DNA from: CBDCFV01 sp963664625
GTDB lineage: Bacteria > Chloroflexota > Dehalococcoidia > Lucifugimonadales > UBA3495
Direction: 5' to 3'
Assembly (NCBI GenBank): GCA_963664625.1
Contig: OY761541.1
Span: 1,116,001-1,180,000, forward strand
Length of the DNA: 64,000 bases
Part shown: positions 24,392 through 32,795 of the stretch, in pieces
Layout of the letters: every line of letters starts with the position of its first letter
Position numbering within the stretch: position 1 is the first letter of the stretch
The notes under the pieces: generated by a model
Database searches by the model: none
The model's input: the letters and a program-made list of their open reading frames with translations, nothing else
Told to the model about the DNA's origin: nothing
Program-made: the position numbers and the translations under genes

Positions 24392-25606
24392 TTAGATACC
24401 GATGTTGGCTTTGATGAGCGACTCGATATATTGAGAACGTTCAATCGTAGCGGCTCGTGTATTGGCCCTTCCAACGATCAGTTCATAGAAATACGAATTT
24501 TCAAATTCTGTCTGAATCGCGTCATTGATGTCAGCAGCGCTGGCTTTAATTTTCTCTGCCTGGTTTAGATGCCTCATCAAAGCTACCATTATTCCATCAA
24601 AAAGCGGCGCCGACGGCCTCCTACGTTTGGCATTTTCCATAGGGAGCCGAAAAACGTCTGTACCGCCGATAACACCGGCCAACTCGAGCGCGGTTAAGAA
24701 TTTCTCCTTGAGTTCCGTTAATTCTGTCTCGCTAGACGCAGAATATTTTTCCATTGCGGAGTCAAGGGTGCTTCTCATTCCGCCACGAATGTCGTCCGGG
24801 TTCAACAACGCGAAGACCCGGAGAACTAATTCAACATCTCCCATTCGCTTAAACAACGGATTCCTGCGAAGTCTAGCACTGGGAGCCGTCCGTTCATCGG
24901 GTTCAAATGGAGGGATGTCCCACATTTTTGTAAATCTTGCATGCCTAGATAGTTCTAGCAGCATGTCATTAAACGGTCCGGAATTCACGGAATTCCTGAT
25001 CTCCTGTGCGTTAAGACGAATACCGCCCGTGTTAAGCCGCTCAAACACACGCCGCCGGAGCAAACTTGCAGATTCAGGAGATGAAGTGCTTTCTTTCAAT
25101 AAAATATAAGCTGAAAGAGATCTGCGCTGGAGTCCTGCTTTGATTTCGTTGGGCAGTTCGTGGAATCTCTTCCCATCCAAGCTCTTCAATATCTCAAGAC
25201 CACGCAGCGCAAATTGATTGTCAAAATACCCCAAAATCGCGGAAACTCGTTGTTGGCCATCCATTATTTCGTAATTAGCTAATTCAACCTCGTAAAGGAA
25301 GATAGGCGGTATTGGAATATTGACCAAAAAGGACTCGATTAGCTTGGATTGTCGGGTGGTGTCCCACCGAGCGCGGCGTTGGTAGTATGGCGACACCTCC
25401 AACGTCTTGTGAGTTCGGAACATGTCTATCAGGTTCGGCAATAGGAAGTCATTTCTCTGTAACACAACCCGTAGAGCAGCTTCGCGATATTCTATCTCTG
25501 TCGCATCAATTGCTGGTTCCTGAACTGTATCCTCGAACCGCTCGGCCTTCCGTTCCTCTTCGAGTTCTTCCCTGGAAGGGAGGTGATACGTAAGTAATTC
25601 AACCAT
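24392..25606 (-). CDS. DUF262 protein (GmrSD N-domain / ParB-like fold)
   Basis: A 404-residue protein. The DUF262 core is at about 65-200: YQRRARWDTTRQSKLIESFL, PIPPIFLYE and the hallmark MDGQQRVSAI. Domains of this kind bind or hydrolyse nucleotides and occur in GmrS-type modification-dependent restriction and Brex-linked proteins. There is no C-terminal HNH (DUF1524), so the nuclease function may lie in the HEPN protein whose start touches this stop. AAGGCGG precedes the ATG. The gene is AT-rich relative to its neighbours. Confidence 0.82.
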   Translation of the reverse strand: MVELLTYHLPSREELEEERKAERFEDTVQEPAIDATEIEYREAALRVVLQRNDFLLPNLIDMFRTHKTLEVSPYYQRRARWDTTRQSKLIESFLVNIPIPPIFLYEVELANYEIMDGQQRVSAILGYFDNQFALRGLEILKSLDGKRFHELPNEIKAGLQRRSLSAYILLKESTSSPESASLLRRRVFERLNTGGIRLNAQEIRNSVNSGPFNDMLLELSRHARFTKMWDIPPFEPDERTAPSARLRRNPLFKRMGDVELVLRVFALLNPDDIRGGMRSTLDSAMEKYSASSETELTELKEKFLTALELAGVIGGTDVFRLPMENAKRRRPSAPLFDGIMVALMRHLNQAEKIKASAADINDAIQTEFENSYFYELIVGRANTRAATIERSQYIESLIKANIGI

Positions 25607-25677
25607 TTCGCCGCCTTAATGCCCTATATCGATTCAATGAATGTTAGCACACGCCTTGGGAGGCCACCATCACTTGG

Positions 25678-26064
25678 TTGGTGATTTCCGCGAAGGTGTG
25701 GTGTTCTCGGAGCGGACGAGGCTGCCGGGCATCATGGCGCGGAGGAGGTTGCCGAGGGCGTTGTCAAGGAGACCTGTTGCAGGCTTCGGAGAAGGGCTGG
25801 GGCGCGGCGGCGCAAATCATCAAGGCTTTGGCCGATGAACGGGGAATCAACCATAGGCATCATTCGTCGTTGCAAGTGATGGTGGACACGATAATGCAGG
25901 AGACCGGGGACACAGATTTCAACGTGCTGTTTGAGAGCGCCAATGGCCTGCATCGCAACTTCTACGAAGGCAGAATGGCCCGGGCCACGGTGGAACTACA
26001 CCTGCAACGGGTTGGACAGTTCGTGGATAAGGTTGAGAATCTGCTGAAACGAAACAACCCTTGA
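25678..26064 (+). pseudogene. Degraded PaREP1/HEPN-like gene
   Basis: From about 25780 the frame reads GDLLQASEKGWGAAAQIIKA and continues to VDKVENLLKRNNP, matching the intact PaREP1-like proteins at 26138 and 32355. Upstream of that point the frame turns into Arg/Cys/Gly-rich nonsense, while fragments of the expected N-terminus (AEEVAEG) appear in another frame. An indel probably destroyed the 5' end. A shortened functional protein is less likely. Confidence 0.55.
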
Positions 26065-26137
26065 CGCAAGGCCGGATGTTCCAAGAGGGTCCCGGACAAG
26101 CTGGGGTATTGGCGGGAATAGAGAGGCAGAACCGACA

Positions 26138-26512
26138 ATGACACAAATACGCAACGTTCAAAATTATATTGACGACGCCAACGAATATTTGCGGGTCTCA
26201 GCCCTTGAGTTTGACGCGGGCGACGATCGGCAAGGCGCCGAGAAATTATACGGCGCCGCCTGCGCGGCAGTGGAAGCGGTATCCTTACTGAATGACTGGC
26301 CATGCGGCAGGCACAGGCTAATGAAACGGAACGTTCGAAGGTTGCGGGACCTTCATGGAGAGGCAATTTTCACCGAGGGTTTCTTGGCAGCAGAGAAATT
26401 CCATGCCCATTTTTTCCACAACATCATGGAAGACTACGAGATCGCGGAGGACCGTCTGGTTGTGGACGAGTTTGTCGAAAGAATGTTGGAGTTGGCAGGC
26501 CAAGCAGGGTAG
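26138..26512 (+). CDS. PaREP1-like (HEPN-related) protein
   Basis: A 124-residue helical protein: YIDDANEYLRVSALEFDAGD, then RQGAEKLYGAACAAVEAVSL, and an AAEKFHAHFFHN segment with DEFVERMLEL at the end. This is the PaREP1/HEPN-like architecture, first noted in archaeal repeats and often linked to toxin-antitoxin or defence loci. A paralogue lies at 32355-32714 and a broken one immediately upstream. Function unproven. Confidence 0.7.
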   Translation: MTQIRNVQNYIDDANEYLRVSALEFDAGDDRQGAEKLYGAACAAVEAVSLLNDWPCGRHRLMKRNVRRLRDLHGEAIFTEGFLAAEKFHAHFFHNIMEDYEIAEDRLVVDEFVERMLELAGQAG

Positions 26513-26578
26513 TTTCAGCGGTCGTTGAGGGAGTTAACGGGTACACTTGCCCGCATGAGTCCAGTCCCTAATCGGGAA

Positions 26579-26914
26579 TCAGCGGCGGTTTTTGGCGCGG
26601 CGGACGCGGAAGTTAGCTCCCTCTTTCTGTTTCCTGGCCCAACGGAGGTAGGCGGCCATTTCGGGGTTGGAGCGGATGGCCTTGATGGAGCTCATTTCCT
26701 TGGCGAGGACATTGACGGAGAAGAGGGCGTGAAGCTGGCGGTGGCAGGTGGGGCACAGCATGGCGGTGGGGCCGAATTTGCCCCCGGCGGCGCGGGGGAC
26801 AAGGTGGTGGACGGTGTAGTGGCCGACTTCCCGTTCGCACAGTTCGCAGCGCACCTCTTCTCCGGGGGCGGCGCGGCGGCGTTCTCCGTCTTTGCCAGGG
26901 GAGCGGGGTTTCAA
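26579..26914 (-). CDS. Small HNH endonuclease-like protein
   Basis: A 111-residue protein with an HNH fold: CELC (residues 23-26), TVHHLVPRAAGGKFG, LCPTCHRQLHALF. The two CxxC pairs bind zinc and the HH is catalytic in the family. The C-terminal 45 residues are basic, probably DNA-binding. The start is TTG at 26914 with AGGA upstream. It lies behind a composite repeat, isolated from other genes of its strand. Confidence 0.8.
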   Translation of the reverse strand: MKPRSPGKDGERRRAAPGEEVRCELCEREVGHYTVHHLVPRAAGGKFGPTAMLCPTCHRQLHALFSVNVLAKEMSSIKAIRSNPEMAAYLRWARKQKEGANFRVRRAKNRR

Positions 26915-26941
26915 GTTATGTTGTTCCTAATTGGCGGTGTA

Positions 26942-27025
26942 TGGATTCCCGCCTTCGCGGGAATTGCGCATGGCCCTTAGGGCCACGTATGAACATGAAA
27001 ATGGCCTATTTTCATGGCAATGACG
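26942..27025. repeat. Composite REP repeat, copy 1
   Basis: The attcccgc palindrome is followed by gcatggccc...gggccacgtatg and a second palindrome gaaaatggcctattttc, ending ggcaatgac. The same composite recurs at 48703-48787 and 59990-60073. Confidence 0.8.
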
Positions 27026-27044
27026 AGGGGATGCCGACAGACCC

Positions 27045-27518
27045 CTAGTCCTCTATGATGAAGCGCCAACTGGGGAGGTCGACTTTCCACTCGCCGTCTT
27101 CCAAGAGCATGGGGATTATGAGGCCGGACATCAGACGGCGTTGGGAGACTTGGCTTTCGTCCTCGGTGACGCCGAAGGGGAGAAAGGCGAAGGCGTGGTT
27201 GTCGTCCATGTAGGTGGTGGGGGCGACGCCCAAGTCGGTCAGGTCCTCCAGGGGCCAGAGCCTGAGGACGGTGGTGCGGAAGTCCTCCATCATGGAGGCG
27301 CGGCGGGGGTGGTCCTTGTCGTGGGCGGCGCGGTAGGCTTCCTGCATGTCGATGTTGTTGCGGGTGGCCCACACGCCGGTGCGCATACCGCGGGTCTCCT
27401 TGGACAGCAGGGACCAAGCCAGGTCCATGTGGTGGTCGCGGACGGACTCGGCGAATACCCCCGCCAGGTTGCCGCACTGGTCCGGATGCCGGCTTCTTTT
27501 TTCACCCGGTATTTTCAT
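27045..27518 (-). CDS. Unknown protein co-transcribed with gamma-glutamyltransferase
   Basis: A 157-residue soluble protein. It contains AGVFAESVRDHHMDLAWSLL near residue 20 and a C-terminal EDGEWKVDLPSWRF block that resembles the last strands of SnoaL/NTF2-like folds, which is a weak similarity only. GGGAG precedes the ATG at about 7 bases. It starts 10 bases after the gamma-glutamyltransferase stop. Function unknown. Confidence 0.65.
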   Translation of the reverse strand: MKIPGEKRSRHPDQCGNLAGVFAESVRDHHMDLAWSLLSKETRGMRTGVWATRNNIDMQEAYRAAHDKDHPRRASMMEDFRTTVLRLWPLEDLTDLGVAPTTYMDDNHAFAFLPFGVTEDESQVSQRRLMSGLIIPMLLEDGEWKVDLPSWRFIIED

Positions 27519-27528
27519 CAGATACTCC

Positions 27529-29268
27529 CTACCAACCTACCGAATAGCCGTCGCGCCTGGGGTCGGATGCGCCGTGGAGGCCGCCGTTGTCCGGGTCCAC
27601 CCAAATCATCACCTCGCTGCCGGACGCCTCCCAAGGGCCCATGACATTGAGGGTGTGGCCGCGCTTTTCCAGTTCGGCCCGCGTTTCAGGGGAGAACCGA
27701 CTCTCCATGTGAAGTTCGTTGGGAGACGTGTGGGGGAAGGTGGACTCGGTGGGGCTGTGAGTGTTCCGCCAGCGGGGGGCCTCCACCGCCTCGGCGACGG
27801 TCATGCCGAAGTCCAGCACGTGGGTAATGACCTGCATGTTGGTCTGGACCTGGGTGTCCGCGCCGGGGGTGCCGCAGACCATCGCCAACCGGCCGGGAGC
27901 CGAGCCGTCGGATGCTCCGTTGGCCGAGCCGGTGGTTGACGGGCGGAACACCATGACGGGGTTCATGGTGTGGCGGACGCGCCTGCCGGGCTGGAGGCAG
28001 TCCACGTGGTCTTCTTCGAGGTGCCAGTAGGTCATGCGGTTGTTGAGCAAGATTCCGGTGTCGCCAGCGATGAGGCTGGACCCCCAAGCACTCTGGATGC
28101 TCTGCAACTGGCAAACGGCGTTGCCCCAGCGGTCCACGACGGCGAAGCAAGTGGTGTCCTCTTCCGCGCCGCCTACCCCGGTGGTGGCCAGGGTTCCCCG
28201 GCGTTTGCCCGGCGCTCCCTGATGCCGCCAGGGGTCACCGGCGGCCACGTCGGTAGCGGCACGCTCCGGGTCGATCAACTTGGCGCGTTCCTTGGCGTAG
28301 GCCTTGGAGAGGAGGCCGGCGACGGGAATGTCTAGGTACTCGGGGTCGGCGACATAGGCCTCGCGGTCGGCGAAGGCCAGCTTCTTGGCCTCGACCATCA
28401 GATGAATGGCCTCGGGGGAGTTGCAACCCAGGGACCCGAGGTCGAACTGCTCCACCATGTTCAGTTCCTGGAGCAGGATGTGACCGCTGGAATTGGGCGG
28501 GGCTTCATAGACAGTGTAGCCGTGGTAGGTGGTGGAGATGGGTTGCTGCCAGCGGCAATGGGAGTCGGCAAAGTCCTTCATGGTGAGGAGGCCGCCCTGC
28601 TCCTCGCTGAACTTGACGATGGCGCGGGCGATGTCGCCTTGGTAGAAGGCGTCGCGGCCGCCGTCGACAATGGCTTGGAAGGTACGGGCCAGGTCCTGCT
28701 GGCGGAGAATCTCTCCGGGCTTCAGCGGGCGGCCATTCTTGGCGAACACGGCGCTGGACGTGGGGAAGCTGCAAAGCAACGGATCGGCGGCTATAGATTT
28801 TGACAGCACGTGGCTGGTGGGGAAACCGTTGGCGGCCAGGTCGATGGCTGGAGCCAACACCTCAGCCAAGGACAATGAGCCGTACTTGGCGTGGCTGCAC
28901 AACCAGCTATCGAGCAGGCCGGGGACGGACACGCTCATTATGCCCTTCATGGGGATGCCGCCGGGCAGGTAACGCTCCCTGGTCGCGGCGTAGGGGGCGG
29001 CGCCGGTGCCGTTGCAGATGTCGATGCGGTCGGCGTCCTTCCAGTAGACCATTACGAACCCGTCGCCGCCGATGCCCGACATGAGCGGCTCGACGACGTT
29101 GAGCGCGGCGGCGGTGGCAAGGGCGGCATCTATGGCGTTGCCGCCCTTCTGCAACATGCTTATGCCGGCTTGGGAGGCTAAGGGATGGCCGGAGGACACC
29201 ATGCCGTTAAGGCCCATGACGACGGGCCGGTGAGACTGGAAGTTGACGCCGTGGGGTGTGGACGGCAT
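27529..29268 (-). CDS. Gamma-glutamyltransferase family protein
   Basis: A 579-residue member of the Ntn-hydrolase gamma-glutamyltranspeptidase family. The N-part has GMVSSGHPLASQAGISML and GIGGDGFVMVYW; the autocleavage/nucleophile threonine is in EEDTTCFAVVD, near residue 373. PPNSSGHILLQ and GTPGADTQVQTNMQV are further family blocks. No signal peptide, so probably cytoplasmic, acting on glutathione-like or gamma-glutamyl compounds. ATG at 29268 follows AGGAGG at 7 bases; a longer frame from 29340 lacks a ribosome site. Confidence 0.9.
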   Translation of the reverse strand: MPSTPHGVNFQSHRPVVMGLNGMVSSGHPLASQAGISMLQKGGNAIDAALATAAALNVVEPLMSGIGGDGFVMVYWKDADRIDICNGTGAAPYAATRERYLPGGIPMKGIMSVSVPGLLDSWLCSHAKYGSLSLAEVLAPAIDLAANGFPTSHVLSKSIAADPLLCSFPTSSAVFAKNGRPLKPGEILRQQDLARTFQAIVDGGRDAFYQGDIARAIVKFSEEQGGLLTMKDFADSHCRWQQPISTTYHGYTVYEAPPNSSGHILLQELNMVEQFDLGSLGCNSPEAIHLMVEAKKLAFADREAYVADPEYLDIPVAGLLSKAYAKERAKLIDPERAATDVAAGDPWRHQGAPGKRRGTLATTGVGGAEEDTTCFAVVDRWGNAVCQLQSIQSAWGSSLIAGDTGILLNNRMTYWHLEEDHVDCLQPGRRVRHTMNPVMVFRPSTTGSANGASDGSAPGRLAMVCGTPGADTQVQTNMQVITHVLDFGMTVAEAVEAPRWRNTHSPTESTFPHTSPNELHMESRFSPETRAELEKRGHTLNVMGPWEASGSEVMIWVDPDNGGLHGASDPRRDGYSVGW

Positions 29269-29355
29269 GGAGGGCCTCCTGCGGATGTGATTGGGCGACG
29301 GGTTGCGGTTGATTATGTCGGTGGATGCAAGAGGCGTCAAGCTGGGCGCGGAACG

Positions 29356-29383
29356 AAAAGAGGGCCGCGATGGTGCGGCCCTC
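29356..29383 (-). terminator. Rho-independent terminator after the HesB-like gene
   Basis: On the minus strand GAGGGCCGC, a 6-base loop, GCGGCCCTC and then TTTTCG: a 9-bp GC stem plus T-run, just downstream of the HesB-like stop. Confidence 0.8.
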
Positions 29384-29412
29384 CAGAGTGGTCCGAGGTA
29401 AAAACGGGTGTA

Positions 29413-29787
29413 TCAGTGACCGCCGCAACCACCACCGCAGCCGCCGCCTCCACAGCCACAACCACCGCCGCCGCAACCGCAGCCGCCGCCGCCGCCCGCG
29501 GCGAACATGGGGTTGTTGATGACAAAGCCGACTCTGCCGCCGAAGTTTTCGACGAAGTCAATGGTGGCTTCCTCCAGGAACGGGGCGCTGTCCGAGTCCA
29601 TCAGGAAGTTGACGCCGTCAAGGCTCAGCACGGTGTCGTCGGGTTGGGTCTCCTTTTCCATGGTCAGCATGTACTGGACGCCACCGGTCTCCGCCGGCAT
29701 GGCGATGACCCGCAGGGAGCTGTCGCTTTCCCCCTGCTCTTCCATGACTTCTCGAAGCCGTTCGATTGCCAGTTCGGTGACTTGCAT
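29413..29787 (-). CDS. HesB/IscA-like protein with Gly-Cys-rich tail
   Basis: A 124-residue A-type Fe-S carrier fold: VTELAIERLREVMEEQGE at the start, GVNFLMDSDSAPFLEEATIDFV in the middle. The first canonical cysteine is missing (GGVQYML where CGG/CAG is usual). The standard CGCG end is replaced by NPMFAAGGGGGCGCG followed by repeated GGGCG units with seven cysteines and a final His. So metal binding would be concentrated in an unusual low-complexity tail. AAGGAG lies about 10 bases before the ATG at 29787. Cofactor and partner unknown. Confidence 0.85.
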   Translation of the reverse strand: MQVTELAIERLREVMEEQGESDSSLRVIAMPAETGGVQYMLTMEKETQPDDTVLSLDGVNFLMDSDSAPFLEEATIDFVENFGGRVGFVINNPMFAAGGGGGCGCGGGGCGCGGGGCGGGCGGH

Positions 29788-29925
29788 TAGCTTAACGCTC
29801 CTTAGGGACATCCGAGTGAGAATCCGATCTTTGAGTCAGTCTGGTAAGGCTATCACACGGCTAATTCACAGTCAACGGCGGGCAGCGCTCCGTTTAATGG
29901 GTCTGTTCAGTGGTGACGGTAGGGT

Positions 29926-29952
29926 GGATTCCCGCCTTCGCGGGAATGACGG
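29926..29952. repeat. REP palindrome
   Basis: Perfect copy of the attcccgc palindrome in the 320-base gap between the HesB-like gene and the molybdenum hydroxylase gene. Nothing else is recognised in that gap. Confidence 0.8.
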
Positions 29953-30109
29953 GGTGAGGTACGGGAATGACGTTGGGGTGCAGGAATAGTAGCTGAGGGA
30001 GGCATTAGATTACGGTGGGTGTATGAATATTTGCACGGAAAGCGCCACCAAGTTAACATGCCATTGATGAGAGTGGTGTACCCTGAAAGGCTCTTGCGGG
30101 AGGCGTGAC

Positions 30110-32368
30110 TTGACTACTTATACAGCACTGGGAAGACCGGTAACCAGAGAGGACGGGCCGGACAAAGTATCCGGCCATCACCTGTACTCGGCGGATGTGA
30201 TATTACCGAGCATGGCCATAGGAAAGGTGCTGAGAAGCCCCTACCCTCACGCCAGAATCGTCAACATAGACGCTTCACGGGCGGAGACGGTGCCGGGAGT
30301 CCATGCGGTAATCACCGGCAAGGACATGACGGGGATGCTGCTGGGCCGGGTATTGCAGGACGTGCCACCCTTGGCGGTGGACAAGGTGCGGTTCGTGGGG
30401 GAGAAGGTCGCCGCGGTGGCCGCCGACGACTCTGACGTGGCGGAAGAGGCGCTCAACCTTATCGAGGTGGAATACGAGCCGCTGCCGGCGGTCTTCGACG
30501 CCCTGGAGGCGATGCAACCGGGCGCGCCGCTGGTGCACGAGGGACCGCCAACCTACGAAGCGTGGGCGGGCAGGAGTTCGGGGCCGATAACGCCCAACGG
30601 CAACATAGTGTCCCACAACTCGTGGTCCGGCGGCGACCTGGGGCGAGGGTTCCAAGAGTCGGACCTGATATTCGAGCACACCTTCACCACGCCCTGGGTG
30701 CACCAAGGCTACATGGAACCTTACACCTGCATGGTTGCGGTCGACGATTCGGGGCACGTGCAGGTCTGGGCGAACAACAAGCAACCGTACCGGTTGAGGT
30801 GGCAACTGGCCCGTTACCTGGAGCTGCCGGAGGAACACGTCACGGTGAACCCGTGCGGCATCGGCGGCGACTTCGGCGGCAAGGCCGGCATTATGAACGT
30901 GCCGCTGGCCTACGAGTTGAGCAGACGTTCCGGGCGTCCCATCCAGATGGTGATGACCTACATAGAAGAATTGATGGCCGGGAACCCCCGGCACGCTTCG
31001 ACTGTGACCGTCAAGACGGGCATGAAGCGGGACGGGCGTTTCTGGGCCCGCCAATCGAGCGTGGTGTTCAACGGGGGAGCCTACGGCGGCTACCGAGGCC
31101 AGACCAACCTGAGCGGCGGGCGGCAGGTTGGCGGCGGGCCTTACAGGGTACCCAACTTCCAGATCGACAACTACATGGTCTACACCAACAACATGCCGTG
31201 CGGGTCTTACCGGTCTCCGGGAGAGCCGCAGGCGGTGTTCGGAATTGAGTCCCACATCGACATGATCGCCAAGGAAATGGGGCTGGACCCATACGAGATA
31301 AGGTTGAAGAACGTGGTGCAGGAGGGCGACACGGCGGGAACCGGGGAGAAGTACCTCCACGTGAGGGGGGAAGAAACGCTGCGGACAGCAGCGGAGTCGG
31401 CCAACTGGGGCGGGCCGAAAGCAGGCCCCAACTTCGGACGGGGCATCTCCTTCGGGCAACGCCCCCAAGGACGAGCCGTGTTCACCGGGCGGGTAAGCAT
31501 GGACGAAGAGGGACGGGCGATGGTGTCATCGACGGTGCCGGACACGGGAGTGGGGTTTTACACGGTGGCGCGGCAGGTCGTTTCCGAGGACTTGGGCATC
31601 CCGGTGAGCGACGTGCTGGTTGCCCACGTGGACACCGATAAAGTGACGTTCGACACCGGCGCCGGTGCGGGCACCAGCGTGGGCGCAGCGGAAGCAACCC
31701 TGGGAGCGGCCCAGCAGGTGCGGCAGAAGCTGACGGGGCTGGCGGCCGAGTTCTACGGCTGGGCCGAGGAGCGGATCGTGTTCCGCAACGGCCGGGTGTT
31801 CGTAGAGGGGGACCCCGAGCAAGGCGTCCCCATCGGCGAGTTGGCTGCCCGGTCGGTCGCCGCGCTGGGCAGCGCCATTGACGGGGAGACGGTCACTGCG
31901 GCGGAAGAGCCGCCGGTAACGTCCTACACCGCCCAGGTAGCCGACGTTGAAGTGGACCCGGAAACCGGCCAAGTGACGGTGCACCGCATAACGACGGCCC
32001 ACGACGTGGGCACCATCTACAACCCGCTGGGCCACCAGGGACAGATAGACGGTGCCGTTATCCAAGGGCTGGGCTACGCCGTGATGGAGGAGTTGCAGTC
32101 GGAAGAGGGGCGGGTGTCCACGCTGAGCTTGGGAGAAGTGAAGATACCGACGGTGCAGGACATCCCCGAACTGGTTACGGTGCTGGTGAAGAATCCCGAA
32201 GGCAACGGCCCCTATGAAGGGAAGGCCATCGGCGAGAACCCGATAGCCCCGGTTGCGCCGGCCATCGCCAACGCGGTCTACGATGCGGTGGGGGTGCGGA
32301 TAACCGACCTGCCGATTACGTCGGAGAAGGTGCTGGCGGCGTTGAGGAGGATGCGTGGCGACAAGTGA
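30110..32368 (+). CDS. Xanthine dehydrogenase family molybdopterin-binding subunit (orphan)
   Basis: A 752-residue large subunit of the molybdenum hydroxylase family. The N-domain has GRPVTREDGPDKVSG and SPYPHARI. Cofactor contacts are GIGGDFGGKAG, SYRSPGEPQAVFG and GAGAGTSVGAAEAT, and the catalytic glutamate is in KAIGENPIAP near the C-terminus. Members hydroxylate aldehydes, purines or CO. The usual FAD and 2Fe-2S subunit genes are not adjacent: HesB-like upstream, a PaREP1-like gene overlapping downstream. Start is TTG at 30110 with GGGAGG about 6 bases upstream. Substrate unknown. Confidence 0.9.
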   Translation: MTTYTALGRPVTREDGPDKVSGHHLYSADVILPSMAIGKVLRSPYPHARIVNIDASRAETVPGVHAVITGKDMTGMLLGRVLQDVPPLAVDKVRFVGEKVAAVAADDSDVAEEALNLIEVEYEPLPAVFDALEAMQPGAPLVHEGPPTYEAWAGRSSGPITPNGNIVSHNSWSGGDLGRGFQESDLIFEHTFTTPWVHQGYMEPYTCMVAVDDSGHVQVWANNKQPYRLRWQLARYLELPEEHVTVNPCGIGGDFGGKAGIMNVPLAYELSRRSGRPIQMVMTYIEELMAGNPRHASTVTVKTGMKRDGRFWARQSSVVFNGGAYGGYRGQTNLSGGRQVGGGPYRVPNFQIDNYMVYTNNMPCGSYRSPGEPQAVFGIESHIDMIAKEMGLDPYEIRLKNVVQEGDTAGTGEKYLHVRGEETLRTAAESANWGGPKAGPNFGRGISFGQRPQGRAVFTGRVSMDEEGRAMVSSTVPDTGVGFYTVARQVVSEDLGIPVSDVLVAHVDTDKVTFDTGAGAGTSVGAAEATLGAAQQVRQKLTGLAAEFYGWAEERIVFRNGRVFVEGDPEQGVPIGELAARSVAALGSAIDGETVTAAEEPPVTSYTAQVADVEVDPETGQVTVHRITTAHDVGTIYNPLGHQGQIDGAVIQGLGYAVMEELQSEEGRVSTLSLGEVKIPTVQDIPELVTVLVKNPEGNGPYEGKAIGENPIAPVAPAIANAVYDAVGVRITDLPITSEKVLAALRRMRGDK

Positions 32369-32714
32369 GCGTATACAAGCGGCACGGGACTTCCTGGAAG
32401 CGTCCGATAGAGAGTTCAATGACGGGGACAATCGGCAAGCGTCAGAGAAGCTTTGGGGAGCCGCCACGCAGGTGGTGATGGCCATGGCGGAGGAACGAGG
32501 TTGGGACCATGGCGGTCATTATGAAATGAAAGGCGTTGTTTCCAGACTTGCTACAGAGTACCAGGACGAATTGATCGTCAACTGGTTTTCAATCGCTGAG
32601 AAGTTTCACGCCAATTTTTATCACAACTTCATGCGAGACTACCAATTGGCGACCGACCGTCCCGTAGTCCACCAGTTTGTAGAGCGATTATTGGAGTACC
32701 ACGACCGGTGCTGA
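32355..32714 (+). CDS. PaREP1-like (HEPN-related) protein overlapping the hydroxylase gene
   Basis: A 119-residue helical protein paralogous to 26138-26512: ARDFLEASDREFNDGDNRQA, SEKLWGAATQVVMAMAEERG, SIAEKFHANFYHN and HQFVERLLE. The GTG at 32355 lies inside the last codons of the hydroxylase gene (14-base overlap) and follows GAGGAGG, so the two are translated from one mRNA. That linkage of a defence-type helical protein with a metabolic enzyme is odd. Function unknown. Confidence 0.72.
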   Translation: MATSERIQAARDFLEASDREFNDGDNRQASEKLWGAATQVVMAMAEERGWDHGGHYEMKGVVSRLATEYQDELIVNWFSIAEKFHANFYHNFMRDYQLATDRPVVHQFVERLLEYHDRC

Positions 32715-32795
32715 TTGGCTGACGGGTTAGTCTCTGCATGAACAGGACTAATGAAGTCTCCGCTGGATAGCTTACTGCCGACGGTTGGAAATATC

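Noticed and set aside
29185..29790. Long plus-strand frame rich in Ala/Thr
   Set aside because: It runs antisense through the Gly-Cys tail of the HesB-like gene and the gamma-glutamyltransferase start; composition is that of a shadow.
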